A stretch of 64,000 bases of DNA from Shinisaurus crocodilurus (GCA_021292165.1 CM037880.1:28728232-28792231), one strand, 5' to 3'; numbered from the stretch's first letter, positions 32,629-45,239 are shown. Numbers and translations: made by a program. Notes: a model not told the origin generated them from the letters alone.

Positions 32629-33920
32629 CTCACTCAGTAATAATAAATAGAATGTGAAAAGGCTTTATCCAGTTCACAGTAGCCTGTACACGGTAGCCCA
32701 ACCTATGTGAAATTCTTGTGCGCGTGTTTTTGTGTACGTGTGTGTATGTGTACATGTGTATCGTAACAACAATTATGAACTTGGATTTGTAAATTCAGAA
32801 TTTTTATATATTTTGTTTTGCAGTGGTGTCAAATGGCCATGCTTGTGTACTTTTAAAAATAATAGTCAAACTTGTCAATGAATACTATAATTTGTGTTCA
32901 GATGAACTATGGCATCTTCTGATATATGTTTAATTCCCCCCCTTTCTATTAATATATAACTGGTTCATTTTCTATAATTCATAGTTGTAATCATCTCCAG
33001 ATCCCTGCATATTTCAGGCAGAGCCAATTTATTTTTAAGTGTTTTGCAAACCTGCAGATTTGGGAATAGTATATATGCCTACATTGGAGTAGGGAGGCAG
33101 TATTGGCATATTCCAGAGTGTGAGCCAATATGTTGTTTCCTTAGCATGCATCATAGCTTGCTTTCTCATATGTGTTTTTCAGTGTGCCTGCTTCCCCATT
33201 TCCTCCTCTTAATATGAAAAGTACACAGATACAGAGTCCCCATTTTCCAACATAAGAGAGCATGCAAAAATGAGACAGCTGTATTAGGATACACCTTGCA
33301 ATTGAAGCACAGCCTGTTCCTGATTTGTCACTGAAGACATGGGAAAGAAACACAGAATGAAAATGATCACATGGGGTGGCTGTTTTTCTCTGAAGATTAT
33401 TCTGAAATCATCCTTCTAATGTCAGACATAGAGTATGAAAGCAGCTGCAGTCAGCTGACAGCTTGTGGTTCTGTTCAGATGCATGTGGGGAAGGGGTGCA
33501 TGGATTTTAAATGCATAATGAAACCCTTGTTTCGTCATCTGGAAGCAGGGATGGTAGCAGCTCAGGGGAGATGAAAGACCGTTATGTTGCTCTAGGAGAA
33601 GGGACGCCTTGTAGCACAACCAGAGGGCTTCGTTTGCAGCAGGAAAGATGCACTGAAGCAACACAGCACAACTGTATTTTCTTTTTCTGGAAGGCTAGGG
33701 AAAAAATGAAAGAAGCAGGTAAAAGCCTGAGACAGACATGCTCACAAGGAGGCTGAAGTTATTGTTCATACTCCACTGCCCTTTACCTCTCTTGGTACCT
33801 TCCAGAGAAATCGGTGTAGATGTATTTTTAGCTTGCTATGTATCCAGCATCAATATGACAACATAATTCTATCTTTACATCCATAAGCAGCTTTTACTAT
33901 GTTTTCCTGTTTTCTGCCAG

Positions 33921-33950
33921 CTGCAGTTTTCAAAGGATGTTACAGCACTG
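33921..33950 (+). CDS. ARHGAP21: ARHGAP21 30-nt microexon
   Basis: A 30-nt exon, ten codons, flanked by TTTTCTGCCAG and GTAAGA. It encodes LQFSKDVTAL. Placed between the previous exon (ending ILQL) and the next (starting [10 protein letters not shown]) it keeps frame, being a multiple of three with phase 0 at both ends. I recall the mammalian ARHGAP21 protein carrying a near-identical ten-residue stretch at this point, which is why I accept so small an exon. Because it is phase 0-0, skipping it would delete ten residues after the PDZ domain without a frameshift, so it could be alternatively spliced. The surrounding 1.3 kb on either side is unusually free of recognisable repeats. Confidence 0.88.
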
Positions 33951-35440
33951 GTAAGAAATGTACTGTAGCCATTTCTCTGATTTTGTAAGGCATGTGTTTC
34001 TTGGTAGATCTGCAAGAAGCTGGACTGTTAAAGCCTGCAAGTTGCTGAAACCAGGCTAGATCTGCTGGTTAGCTGAATCTCAGTTGTAATATTGATTGTT
34101 ACCTTTTTAATGTGTGCCTGTGTTTTGTTAGTTACTTGGTTTATTTCTTTTCAGTTTTGCTTTTAAAATTTTGTTTGCACTTAACTAATGCTCACAGTAA
34201 TATTTATAGCAGCCCTGGGTTTTAAGCGCCTCGCCCTCCTTATCCTCAGCACTTTGCTCTCAATCTAATGTTTATGGCTGCATTTGGGCTTTTACAACCT
34301 GTCTAATGCTAAGGCAGGGCATGTTGATTTGTCTGAATGGAGCATGTTATGATTTGAGCAGGAAATGTTGTAATATGATACCACACCTAAGGTGAGGTTT
34401 TTTTGGTTGTTTTTTTAAATGACTGGGAAAGATTTCTGCATTGGCGAGCTGTTTGTTGTCAGCTCTTTTAATTTCATATTGCAACTAAAGTCGTGGCATA
34501 GTCTAAAATAATGGTGTTTTGTAATGTTCTGGGCAGACCTTGCAAATGTGCTGTTTGTTGGTAATGGTTACAGAAATGTCTTGATGTAAATGAAAAATGA
34601 AAACATGCAAATTTTAAAGGAAATATTTTTCTTAGGAGTCACTTTCTTAAAATACAAGGTAAGATGGAAATTATGAAGCCTATAAGGAATACATGGCTTA
34701 TGATAGTCTGCATTCCAGTCTAAGGAAGTACTTATAAATAGCTGCCCAACTATGAATGTTGGTGGTATCTTTGGGTTAAAAAAATGGCACTACTGTGAGT
34801 AATGTGGAATTTATGGAATAAGTAACATGTAAGATTATTTGGAAGGAGGGTGGGCGTTGGCTGGCAACAAAGACGTTACCACTGTCTATTCACATTAGAT
34901 ATAGCAATAGTGCCCTTTAGAAAAGCAATCTGTATTGAATGTAGTAGTGTCTACATAGACTATCTGTTTCCCTATGTGGCAAAGACTGCAAATTTTCTAG
35001 GGCTTTCTTATTTAACCTGTCGATTTCTACAGAATCCTAGCTTCCAGCATCAAAAAAGCTCAAAAGGGGAAAATAGTTGAAGCTCTGTTTGAGGATGTAT
35101 AGAGAAAGAAATCCCCTTTTGGTTTACACCCACAAATCTCTCCATCTTTTCCTAATCACCTGCAGCAATTGCTAGAATTTGCTGTTCATTTGATTTATAT
35201 GAAACATGCTTAATCCTTTGTGGGGACTTTTCATGGTATATTTCCATATTTGGGGAGTAATAATAGAAGGCATTTGACATTTCTTGTTCATTGAACAGTA
35301 ATCCTTCGCAAAGAGCATCTAAAGTACATATTTCATTTAGGAATTTAGCTGTCTACTGGATTCATCTCCCTGCAATATGGTGATAGTTTCCCATTCATAT
35401 TTTTAGTGATATAATTTCTTTTAAAATTCTCTGTGCACAG
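33951..35440 (+). other. ARHGAP21 intron after the microexon
   Basis: Intron of 1490 bp with GTAAGA...CACAG borders. I see no transposable element, tandem repeat or further exon; it is plain AT-rich sequence. Confidence 0.8.
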
Positions 35441-37394
35441 GCATATTCTCAAGATGCCTACCTGAAAGGCAATGAAGCCTACAGTGGTAATGCCCGCAAC
35501 ATACCTGAACCACCACCAATATGTTATCCTCGGTTAACATGTCCAGCTTCTGTCATGGCACAACCTATTGAGAAAGCACCTCCTGACTCTTCACTGGGAA
35601 AGCAGCCAACTAGTAGACCTGTATGGACATCAGCACAACCAGAAAAGGCCTACAGAATGGAAATACAAGTGCCTCCATCCCCAACAGATATTGCAAAATC
35701 TAACACAGCTGTCTGTGTTTGCAATGAGACTATAAGAACTGTTGTTGTGCCTTCTGAGAAGGCTGTAGACTTCCCGTCCTGTAGAACAAACCATACTGGT
35801 CCTTCACACCGGACAGAGGAAGTAAGATACGGTTTCAAGGAGCAAGCCACTCTAAAAACAAAAGCACGAACTACATCATCATCCTCTTCAGTGTCCACTG
35901 CCATTGTACTTCCTCAGACGCCACTTACAAGACCAGTAGATCCCACTGAAATAGTCAACGTGTCTGGAACCTATGGAAGGTGTCCAGAAGGGATCTCAAG
36001 TACTAGATCTCCTGCTCAAAGTGTAGGTTCTCCTTCTATCACAACCACTCACTACACTTCTCCAAATGCCCACCAACATATAGACTGGAAAAATTACAAA
36101 ACCTACAAAGAATACATTGATAACAGACGTTTGCACATGTATGGTTGCAGAACCATACAGGAAAGATTAGATAGTTTAAGAGCAGCTTCTCAGAACACAA
36201 CAGATTATAATCAAGTGGTACCAAATCGCGCTGGTTCACAGGTACGACGCAGAAGCACCTCTCATGATAGGGTCCCACAGTCCATTCAGATCCGGCAAAG
36301 GAGTGTGTCCCAGGAAAGACTTGAGGATACTATATTGCTGAAAGAGTGGCCAAGGAGTGCCTCACAAGATGCTCTAACCTCACCATCTGTCAGCCCCCGG
36401 AATCATAGGACACGGTCCTGGGACTATTTAGGCAAGCAGGGTGAACCATTAGAAAACTTTCACACTGAGAATCTTGATGCAGATTCAAATAGAGACAGAA
36501 AAAAGACTTACAAATGGACTGGATTTACTGAACAAGATGATCGGCGAGGTATTTATGAGAGACCCCGGCAGCATGCCATTCACATGTCTCTTCGAGGTTC
36601 ACATTTTTCTGTGGCTCCAGGTGCTTATAACTCAGATGGTAGACGAATAAGCAGCAGATCCTTGGGGCCTGCCTCCCAGATCCAGAAGTTTCCACCAGAT
36701 GTAAAAACATTGCAGCCTGCCAGAGATTTGCCAACCGCTGGTGGAACTTCAAAGCCTACAACCATTTTTCAGGAAAGGTCATCTCAGTCGACATCTAGAA
36801 GCACACGAAGCAACTCTTTGAAGACTTCTGTACCCTATGCAGCAAAACCGTCACTTCCCCTTAATCAGAGCCTGGATAGTGTTACTACCAAAGACCAAAG
36901 AGAAGTAAATCACGTGCAGCGCAGTGGTTTGTTAAATCAACAATCAAGGATACAAGCAGAAAATGTACCAGTCCAGAAAGGAGAAATAGGCAAGAGTGCT
37001 CTTTCCCCTACTTCTTGTATAGCTTCTGCCAAATTTGTCCCAGAGATGAGTGAGCACTTAACTACCTCTGCTAATTTAGATGTCTCTGCCAGACACAAGG
37101 TTCAGGATTTTGAAATAGAAGATACAAAAGAGCCTGAGGTTCAGCCAACAGATGTTGTAGTTGAGGATACAGAAACAGTTGTCTTGCGGGAAAAGTCTCC
37201 TGGCCATCAAACACCACAGCCTTTGCGTCATCAGTCCTACATCTTGGCTGTAAACGATCAAGAGCCTGCCTCGGAGACTACTTGTTGGTTACCCAATGAT
37301 GCACGTCGAGAAGTCCATATAAAAAGAATAGAAGAAAGGAAAGCTTCTGGTTCCAGCCCGCCTGGTGATTCCTTGGCATCTATTCCATTCATAG
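35441..37394 (+). CDS. ARHGAP21: ARHGAP21 giant exon, disordered Ser-rich linker
   Basis: A 1954-nt exon (651 codons plus one base) open throughout, with acceptor CTGTGCACAG and donor ATAG|GTGAGC. It starts [20 protein letters not shown] and ends [10 protein letters not shown]. It links PDZ to PH and looks largely disordered: rich in Ser, Thr, Pro, Gln and Arg, with no membrane or coiled-coil segment that I can see. Conserved islands are [17 protein letters not shown] followed by a [14 protein letters not shown] helix (about 36085-36190), basophilic Ser motifs RRRSTS, RQRSVS, RSASQ and RTRSWD (36245-36425), and a block from [12 protein letters not shown] to [15 protein letters not shown] near the 3' end. 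The first in-frame Met, at 35555, is internal and not a start. Length and islands agree with ARHGAP21; the Ser-rich spacers between them diverge strongly from the mammalian protein, as expected of disorder. Confidence 0.97.
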
Positions 37395-37565
37395 GTGAGC
37401 AAAACCATTGATTTTCATTTCTTTGCATTTGATATATGTGTTTGGATTTACCACTTTGTTTATCATTTTATGCTTTTTAATTAATATGCTTCATTCCAGT
37501 TAGTGTGTATGAGTTTCATAATTTCTGTAGGTATAATCTAAAAAAAATATTAGGTACATTTCAGC

Positions 37566-37600
37566 TCTACTCTACTCTACTCTACTCTACTCTACTCTAC
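37566..37600. repeat. (CTACT)n pentanucleotide microsatellite
   Basis: About seven perfect copies of CTACT, 170 bp into the 19-kb intron. Confidence 0.95.
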
Positions 37601-37796
37601 ATTTCAGCCTAGGCCCCTTTCACATTTATCCTGTTGTGTGGAAGCTGCTTCCCCCACAACATTTTTCCATGCAGCTGTAGTGATTTTGTGTGTGTACCGC
37701 AGCTACGTGATTGGGAATGATGTCTTTCCACCTGATTAGCACTGTTCTTCCTGGAGGAATGCTGATTGGGTGGGAAAGGCTCATGCCATCAGTCCT

Positions 37797-37985
37797 AGGA
37801 AAATAGGAAGCAGACTTGTACTGAGTCAGCCTTGGTCCACGTAACCCGGTATTGTTGACGCTGACTGGCAGCGGCGCTACTGGGTTTTGGACAGGAGTTT
37901 TTCCAGCCCTACCTGGAGATGCCAGTGATTGAACTTGAGACCTTTTGCATGCCAAGCATGTGCTGTACCACTGAGCCACAGCCTG
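37797..37985 (-). mobile_element. tRNA-Ala-like SINE, antisense
   Basis: Reverse complement of the SINE family best seen at 57538-57745. The head (GTGGCTCAGTGGTACAGCAC, with TGCATGCCAAA and a diverged B box) is at the right end and the tail AGTACAAGTCTGCTTCCTA-like sequence at the left. The body CTCCAGGTAGGGCTGG is intact. Confidence 0.75.
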
Positions 37986-39581
37986 TGGTTGCGATATTCA
38001 CATACATATAATAGTTGTGTGGGTAACTGTTATAGGGGAGCTATGTTTCCACACAGCTGGGTGAATGTGTTAAGGAGCCTTATTGGTGTCAATGGGGCTT
38101 ATTTTTTAGTAGACATCTATAGGATTGGGCTATTAAAAAGTTTATTCTGCAGTGAAAAGATGACCTTAATGTTAATGAGGTAATATGTATATTGCCATTT
38201 ATGGCTCTTATTAATTTGGTTCATTAGCTGTTCCTGGTCTTTTGCAAAGTTTTTTTTAAAAACAGAATTGAATTTGTATATGCAGACACATCTTTAAAGT
38301 TTAGAGTAAATATGAAATATAATGTGTAAGAAGAGAAAGGAGAAATGGAAAAATCTGGCAGGATATGAAGAACATAGAGGTCAGGAAGATCTTAAAGCTT
38401 TGTGGTCTGGTAGTAAGAGTGCTTGTCAGTTTGCAGCTTGGGAAGTAAAGAAAAAGGAATTGTGCTTGTTATATAAGAAAAGAGGCCCCCATGGAGGAAC
38501 TGGCAAATGAAGGTCATAACAATATGCTGAATAAATTAGAAAGTCGGAGACGGGGAGCTGGAGGGAGAAATGTGAAATGCCTTTAAACTAAAGACCAAGT
38601 ATGTGTATGTATTATGCTCTTGATGCAATATTAATTTTATTCAGGTTCTGACATACTTAAACATGTGCTTTCTAACTCTGTTGTTGTGACAGTTACTCTT
38701 TAACTCAAGTTGTAATTTGGTCTCCTAAGAATGTCTCCCCTGCACAGGTGTGCTGCGGCATAGTTGCATAGATAGCTGACAGTAGCTGCTGAAGGTCAGT
38801 TAAGTCATGAATTTGTTGGAGAGATTAAGAAGAGGCAGAATAATGGGAATGGGATACATTGATGTTAAGGCTGCAGTGTTTAATTGATCAGGCAGTTAGA
38901 TTAATAATGAGTTAAAAATATTTTGATTGATGAACAAGGTCCCCCAATTGATTGGGGAGCAGATTAAAAAAACAACGCTTACTCTTTTTAATGTAAGTAC
39001 TTGTAAAATGGTAGATGGTAACCACAATCTTAAAAAATTTCCTCACCCACACAGGAGGAAATGCCTTTTCTAAGATGATGCCAGCTATGCCACATGTGTG
39101 CATTGTCGAAAAACAAAGTAGGTATGCCTGTGGCTTCAGAACAATAGAAATTTAATTAATTTAATTGATTAAAATCATATGATTAATTCAGTTCTTTAAT
39201 TGATTGGTTACCCTAATTTATGCGCTGTCTTTCTGTTCATTCATGGGAACAATTCTGTCAAAAATGTGGATCTTTCAGTGTCAAGCTTTAGTCACTGCGC
39301 TACGACCATGCCTAGCAAACAACAGTGGGAATAACATAGCCTTCCAAGTAGGTCCAGAAAAGTTACTAGCCTGCAAAATGTTTTAGAAGCCTGATTACCA
39401 GCACATACCTATTTGTGGTGTAATAATGGCCTGAAAGGTGGGATAAACAAACAAAAGTCTTTAAAATTACACACACAAAAAACCCATACATGCTGAGGTT
39501 ACCTGGAGGTCATCCTTACTTGCCAACAGGTGAATAGGAGAGGGACCATTTTTGGATATGATAGAATTAAATTGTTCAGAC

Positions 39582-39719
39582 CAGTGGTGCGGAAACTTCT
39601 GGCCCAGCAGATGTTGTTGAACTCCCAACTCCCATCAGCCCACCAGAATGGTAAATGGCCAGGGATAGTGGGAGTTGTAGTCTAGCAACATTTGGAGGGC
39701 CACAGGTTTTCCACCTCTG
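39582..39719. mobile_element. hAT-type MITE, 138 bp
   Basis: CAGTGGTGCGGAAACTTCTG at the left against CCACAGGTTTTCCACCTCTG at the right. The inner arms AGATGTTGTTGAACTCCCAA and GGGAGTTGTAGTCTAGCAAC are inverted. Flanking 8-mers GTTCAGAC and GTTCAGTC match at 7 of 8 positions. Confidence 0.8.
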
Positions 39720-40254
39720 GTTCAGTCCATAGGTCACAATGAAAACCATAATTTGATAGACAGAATACACAAGTGTGGGGAGTCATACATCAACATTTTC
39801 TTTAAAATATATTTTTTAATAGAGCCTCTTGTTCTTGTCAGCTTTTTTAGTATTGGTATGCCAGCACTGGTAAATGGTGAGGTGGAGGATAGTAGGAGGG
39901 CACTACTAGTGAGTCACAACTGAGGAAGAGAGGGATGCCATACCTTTAACAGTGGACATTGTGTGGCAGCAGTGGGTGCCTAGAACAGCACTGTGCAGGC
40001 ATGCGGTTGCTAACTGGCCAGCTCTCCCCAGCACGTGCCTTTTTTCCTCAGTGGCGGCAGCCTCTTACTAATCTCTGTCCCCTTCACCAAAGGGGTATGT
40101 CATCATTAAATCTTAAACCTGTGCTGAATGTAAATAGTTAAGAAAGACTGATCACTGATTACCACTGATCACTGTTTGTCCGGTTGGCACTATAATTGCA
40201 AACCCTTTTAGGCTTTCTGTGACTTACTGAAACTGAACGTCCCCGGCATCTCTA

Positions 40255-40378
40255 GGTAGACCAGGAAAAACTCCTGCCTGAAACCCTGGAGAGCCACTGC
40301 CAGTCATTGTCAACAGTACTGGGCTAGTTGGACCAATGGCCTGACTCGGTATAAGGAAGCTTCCTGTGTTCCTAACTG
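40255..40378 (+). mobile_element. tRNA-Ala-like SINE, head-less
   Basis: Contains only the body and tail: AACTCCTGCCTGAAACCCTG, GAGAGCCACTGCCAGTCATT, GGACCAATGGCCTGACTCGG and TATAAGGAAGCTTCCTGTG. The tRNA-like head is missing. Confidence 0.75.
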
Positions 40379-40770
40379 ATTTTATTTCAAGGAGCCCTTA
40401 ATGGCTTCACCCCCCTTAACTTTTAAAGTATTTTAACCATTTGCCATGTGTCCCAGTTTGACCTGGCCTATTTATTTGGCTTCGATGCATGGAGCTACTT
40501 TAGGTGTGCCCAAGGGATTGGGCATGCCCAATGGGACTTCTCTTTTTACTGTTTTCCTTTGAAAAGCGGGTTCAGTGTCATAAACTGCTTTTGATAGTAT
40601 TGTAAGTTTCAGTTGTGGTTTCTCCTGTGGCATGGGTTGGGGGTGAGGGCAGATGTTCAAAAAAGAGAAGTCCAAAGATTCCTTGCACTCATAGAATGAG
40701 CACCATTGTTCTTCGAATCCTAGCCATTAAGTATAATATTAATTAGGAGCATCATCTGATTTAAAGAAAT

Positions 40771-40889
40771 CTTAGGGTGCAATCTTATGCATGTTTAGAT
40801 AGAAAAAAGTCTTTCCTCCCAGCATTCTGGAATGCTGGGAGTTGTAGGCCTTTTTTTCTGTCTAAAAATGCATAGAATTTTGCCCTAAG
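40771..40889. repeat. Palindromic MITE, copy 2
   Basis: CTTAGGGTGCAATCTTATGC ... GCATAGAATTTTGCCCTAAG form the ends; CCCAGCATTCTGGAATGCTGGG is a perfect hairpin at the centre. Same family as 10769-10908. Confidence 0.65.
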
Positions 40890-41751
40890 GCCTACAACTC
40901 TAAATCTGCATATGAGGAAAAATTGCTCTACAGAAAAGGCATCCTTCCTTTGTTTTTAGATAATGCACATACCGGTATGTCTTGCAGCAGGCACCATAAA
41001 TAGATATTCCCCTTTCTTTGTCAAATAGTGGAGAAGGTGTGCTTACCATCTGCAATGTGGATGAAGCTTGCCATCTGCAGATTTTTGAGAAGTATATTAA
41101 CAAAATATTTTTGAAGATCTGCTGATGCCTTTTTATTCAATCAAAATGTTTTAATTGATTAATCTAACCAACTAATTGATAAAAAGTTGCAGTCTTCATC
41201 ATCATAATTAGAATATATATAGCCCTTTCTATTTGTAGAAAGCGATTTAGAAACAAGATCTCAGTAGTACAACAAACATTTTGCTTGACTAACAAGGTTC
41301 TCCTGATTAAATAGTCAGCAGCTTTAATTTAAAAAATAATCAAAATTCTTCCAATATTGCAGACAGAGGATTTAGGTTGAGACAAAGTGACTTGCTTCAA
41401 CTTACCACAGAGTCCATGGCAGAGGTGAGATCTGAATCATACACTCCCTCATTCACAGTTCAGCCTCTGTACTGTAGTAGTTTGTGAACCTTATAAGAGA
41501 TTTCTGAAAAACGTCAAACAATATATTCTATTTAAATAGCTAGCAAGTCAAAGCAAAATAAACAGTTGTTTTGCCACAAGGTTGTGGCCACTTACCGTAC
41601 CTCTAAAGGGAAAATGCAACCCAGTAGCTGAGAGGTAAAAAGAAAATAAGGATTGAGAGAGTTAACATTTTCTCCATCATGGCTGTCTGTCTATCTGTCT
41701 GAGTTCCTGTTTCGAAAGGTAGTAGTGACTCACCATTGTGATCTCATAAGA

Positions 41752-41958
41752 CAGTATCCAATGGGGAGCAACCATTAATGTAAATTAGATTGCGCTAGCG
41801 TGAACTACCTCTAGTGCAATGCCAATAGCATTAGCTGGCATGCTGAGTTTTCCAGGGAAATGCAGTGCGCCAGCTAATGCTCTTGGCATTGTGCTGGAGG
41901 TAGTTTATGTTAGCACAACATAATTTACGTTAGTGGTTGCACCCCTGTTGGATGCTGC
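41752..41958. mobile_element. Long-armed palindromic MITE, 207 bp
   Basis: Two arms of about 87 bp are inverted copies: CAGTATCCAATGGGGAGCAA, GAACTACCTCTAGTGCAATG and GCATTAGCTGG on the left; CCAGCTAATGC, CATTGTGCTGGAGGTAGTTT and TTGCACCCCTGTTGGATGCTG on the right. The loop is about 33 bp. Roughly one arm position in ten differs. Superfamily not determined. Confidence 0.75.
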
Positions 41959-43406
41959 CCATAATCTGAGTGTGAAACTCTCATTTCCAATTAGTGATGC
42001 CACTGAAGTTGGGGGCGTTCAGAAATGAATTCCCCCATTATGGAACAACTCAATCCCATTATGAGGTGAAACCTCTCTGGAGTTTGGGTCTGGCTCATAA
42101 TGAACTAGACCAGTGCCATCTATTGCTTGCTTGCAGAGCCACTCTTTACCCTTTCCCTAAAATTTACCTACTGGCTGTAGGCACTCCATTAGACCCTTCC
42201 ATCATCCCAGGTGCAAGGATCTGTGGGAGAAGCAGTTCCTATCAATCCTAATAAGACACACACCCCTCCACAAACAGCTGCAGACTGATAGTTGTGCTGC
42301 CAAGAAAAATCCCTGGCATCAGAGAACAGTAGGCAGGTGCCACCTTGGCAAGCCAGGGTTTGAAGTTTGGGTGGCTGAAGCCTTTAGCCCAGCAGAAACC
42401 CTGCAATAGCTTTAGAGCTAGAGGGCAGTGGAACTTGTTCACTCCTGTCACATTTAGCTCAGACCCAGCTTGGACTGTAGAGCTCCTTGGAATCAGGGGG
42501 TAAACCCAGCTTGCTACCTTCATCCACCAAGTCCAAGACCTGTCTCCATGATGGCATCAGGGCTGCAGGGGAGAAAGGAGCTTACGCCAAATCCACTGGA
42601 AGTGAGGGAGCGCTGAGGAGACTCAGTGCTGTGTCCCAGGAATTATTGGGACATAGCACCATCCTCCCTATTGTCGTCTTGTCTGTCTGGCTCCCTAGAT
42701 TCACTATGTGAGGTGGCTCTCAGGAGGTATGGTGCCGCATCCTAATGCTGCATTTTGATTTGCTATTTGAGCAACTACAGAAGGGGCTAGTAACTGATGA
42801 CAAATCTGTCTTCTCTCTACTTGTCACCCAAGTTGACATAGAATGTTAACATAGAATGTTAACAGAACCTGCTGACAAGCAACTTTAAGGAGAAGGTTGC
42901 TCTCTCCCCCAAGATCAGAAATACCTTTAGCAGAGCTAGTTGCTAACCAGGGAACTAAAGTGTTTGTTGTGTTAAGCAACTTTATTCTGTCAGCAAGCTC
43001 AGAATTAACTTTTATACCCTGTTCTGCTTGAAGATAGTTTTTCACAGTTGTTTTTTTTAAATTAAAAAACCTGTCAGATCTCTCCTAACCCAAAGCATTT
43101 GGTGCTTGCTTAAGTTGCAGTTCTTATGTATCTTTTATTCCTAAATGTGTATTGAAACTATTTTCACCTATTCTCTGTCTTTCCTTTTGTAATGAATCTA
43201 TGCTTTCCTGCATGGGATATCTGTGTCAATATCCATGACAACTTGGCTAATTTTGTTAATAAGAGTCTGAACTAGCCACTTCCCCTCCCGGTCACTTCCA
43301 AGTGTTAAGCTGCATGTTAATGAGTTCATTGTTGTTATTAGACTTGAAAAAGATCCTGGAGATGGTCCATTGGCCTGCATATGTTTGTAACATAACTGTG
43401 CTTCAA

Positions 43407-43990
43407 GCATAAGAAGAGCTGTGCTGGATCTGACCAAAGGCCTATCTAGTCCAGCATCTAGTTCACCAGTTGCCAACCAGATTAACTATGCGCTGTGTGA
43501 AGGATTTCCTTTTGTCTGTCCTGAAGCCCATGGGTTCTAGCATTATGAAAGTGGGAGGAAAAACTTCTCTCTATCCACTTCCTCTACACAATGCATAATT
43601 TTACATACCGGTACCTCTATCATGTCCTCCCTTCCTCTCCTGTTTTCTAAACTAAACACCCCAAACATAGGAAGCTGCCTTATGCCGATTCAGATCATAG
43701 GTTCATCTAGCACAGTATTGTTGACACTTACTGGCAGTGGCTCTCCAGGGTTTCAGGCAGGATTTCTTCCTAGCCCTACCTGGAGATGCCAGGAATTGAA
43801 ACCTGGGACCTTCTGTATGCAAAGCATGCACTCTACCACCCAAGCCATGGCCCTTCCCCTTAACCTTTCCTCATTGGGGAGTTGCTTAAGCCCCTTATCA
43901 TTTTGGTTGCTCTTTTCTGAATCTTTTCCAGTTCTACAATACCTTTTTTTGAAGTGCAGTGACCAGAATTGTACACTGTGTTTGTTCCTT
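43407..43990 (-). mobile_element. CR1-group LINE 3' end interrupted by a SINE
   Basis: Antisense CR1-group tail (AGAAGAGCTGTGCTGGATCT, TTAACTATGCGCTGTGTGAA, GGTTGCTCTTTTCTGAATCT), the same region as 2498-2720. It is split at about 43668 and resumes at about 43858, with a tRNA-Ala-like SINE between. Confidence 0.65.
43668..43857 (-). mobile_element. tRNA-Ala-like SINE inserted into CR1
   Basis: Antisense full-length copy: tail AGGAAGCTGCCTTATGCCGA, body CCAGGGTTTCAGGCAGGATT and CCTACCTGGAGATGCCAGGA, head ending AAAGCATGCACTCTACCACC and CAAGCCATGGCCC. Confidence 0.8.
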
Positions 43991-45239
43991 GGAAAGTGGA
44001 AGATTTTTCATCCTTTCCCTCCTTGATAAACCAATTTGTATGGAAAATTTCCTGCCCTCTTCTGTCAGCTAAGACAGAGAAGCTTGCCTTTGCTCTTTAA
44101 AGTGATGTACAGAAATCCATTGTTTGTAGCACTAGGTATTATGCCTTGACCTATGGCATTTGATTTAATATTCATGTTAGAGACTGGGATCCAGAGGGAG
44201 AAAGAGTGCTTACTGGTAGCATTTCTACAGAGAAGCCATATTCAGATCTACGTTTACACAGCATTAGAGATTTAACTTCATCAGAGGTGCCTGCATGAAC
44301 TTGAAGATTGTAGAGAGAGATCTGTGTAGAACAAGGAAATGCATATGGAGAGCAACTCATTGTATCTCAGAACTATAGACTAAAGTTGTTGATCTTCAAT
44401 TAAAAGATCCTATTTGCTAAGGGGTTTGAAAGACCTAGCCAAAACACATTTGTTGTTGCTGCCCATGAATGCACTAAAATAGAAAGCATGCCAAAAAATT
44501 AAGATATATGTATATGCATTAAATTACTCACTGGAATATAATATACATTTAAAGTACCAGTAGAAAAACCATGAACATACAGCTGTAACCACAGTTGGTT
44601 AGGAGCAAATCTTCCCATTAATGAACTAAATGGGTATGACTGTAATGTCAATCGCCAGAACTCAGTGGTAGGCCAATCAACCTCCTTCTTTTGTCCAAAA
44701 GACCATATTTACAAGTACACCTCTTCCAGTGATACAATAGTCTGAACGCAGCCATTGATGTTGTAGATGTACCGTATCTTGGCTTAATATAAAGCCAAGA
44801 TATGGTTTCCCGAATGCAGCCAAAGTGTGACAGCAATTCCTAATCCTAATATGTTTCCAGTATACTGTGTCCATATGGAATGTTGTCTTTGTTAACCTAA
44901 GAATGTTGACTATATTCTGGTAGCCATCCAGTTTTCATATATATAATCTTTGGTACATTCCTTATCTAGTGCATGTACTACAAGAACCAAACAAAATGTA
45001 TAGTAACAGCTAGTTCAAACTCTGCAATGATTCTGAAAACCGGAGTACAACAGATTGAAAAATAGATGAGTGCAAACCATATCCACAAATGTGGCTGATT
45101 TTTTCCCCCAGCAGGAGCTCTTAATTTCCGTCTTACAGTATATAGGTAGAAGGTATTTTCTAAATTTCTGTTGCACTACTAGAATTGCAGTGAAGATAGT
45201 TGAATCTATCAGTCGTTATAGGATTGACACCAAGGCATC

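Larger units (their letters stand above)
24300..33920 (+). other. ARHGAP21 intron before the microexon
   Basis: Intron of 9621 bp (GTAAGT...GCCAG). The stretch 24300-27280 is unusually poor in recognisable repeats, as is 32650-33920 beside the microexon; conserved non-coding elements would be most plausible there, but I cannot test this. Recognised repeats are the foldback at 28233-28580, the direct repeats at 29330-30275, the inverted-end element at 30575-31000, the solo LTR at 31037-31909 and a short palindrome at 32503-32628. A (GTTT)n run lies near 25583-25612. Confidence 0.8.

Noticed and set aside
35650..37261. Several minus-strand frames opposite the giant exon
   Set aside because: All are shadows of the long ARHGAP21 exon; none shows a known motif or splice support.
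39120..41190. Possible 2-kb element bounded by TTAATTGATTAA blocks
   Set aside because: The blocks at 39150-39195 and 41140-41180 are AT-rich and not convincingly inverted, and the DNA between holds unrelated repeats; no target duplication was found.
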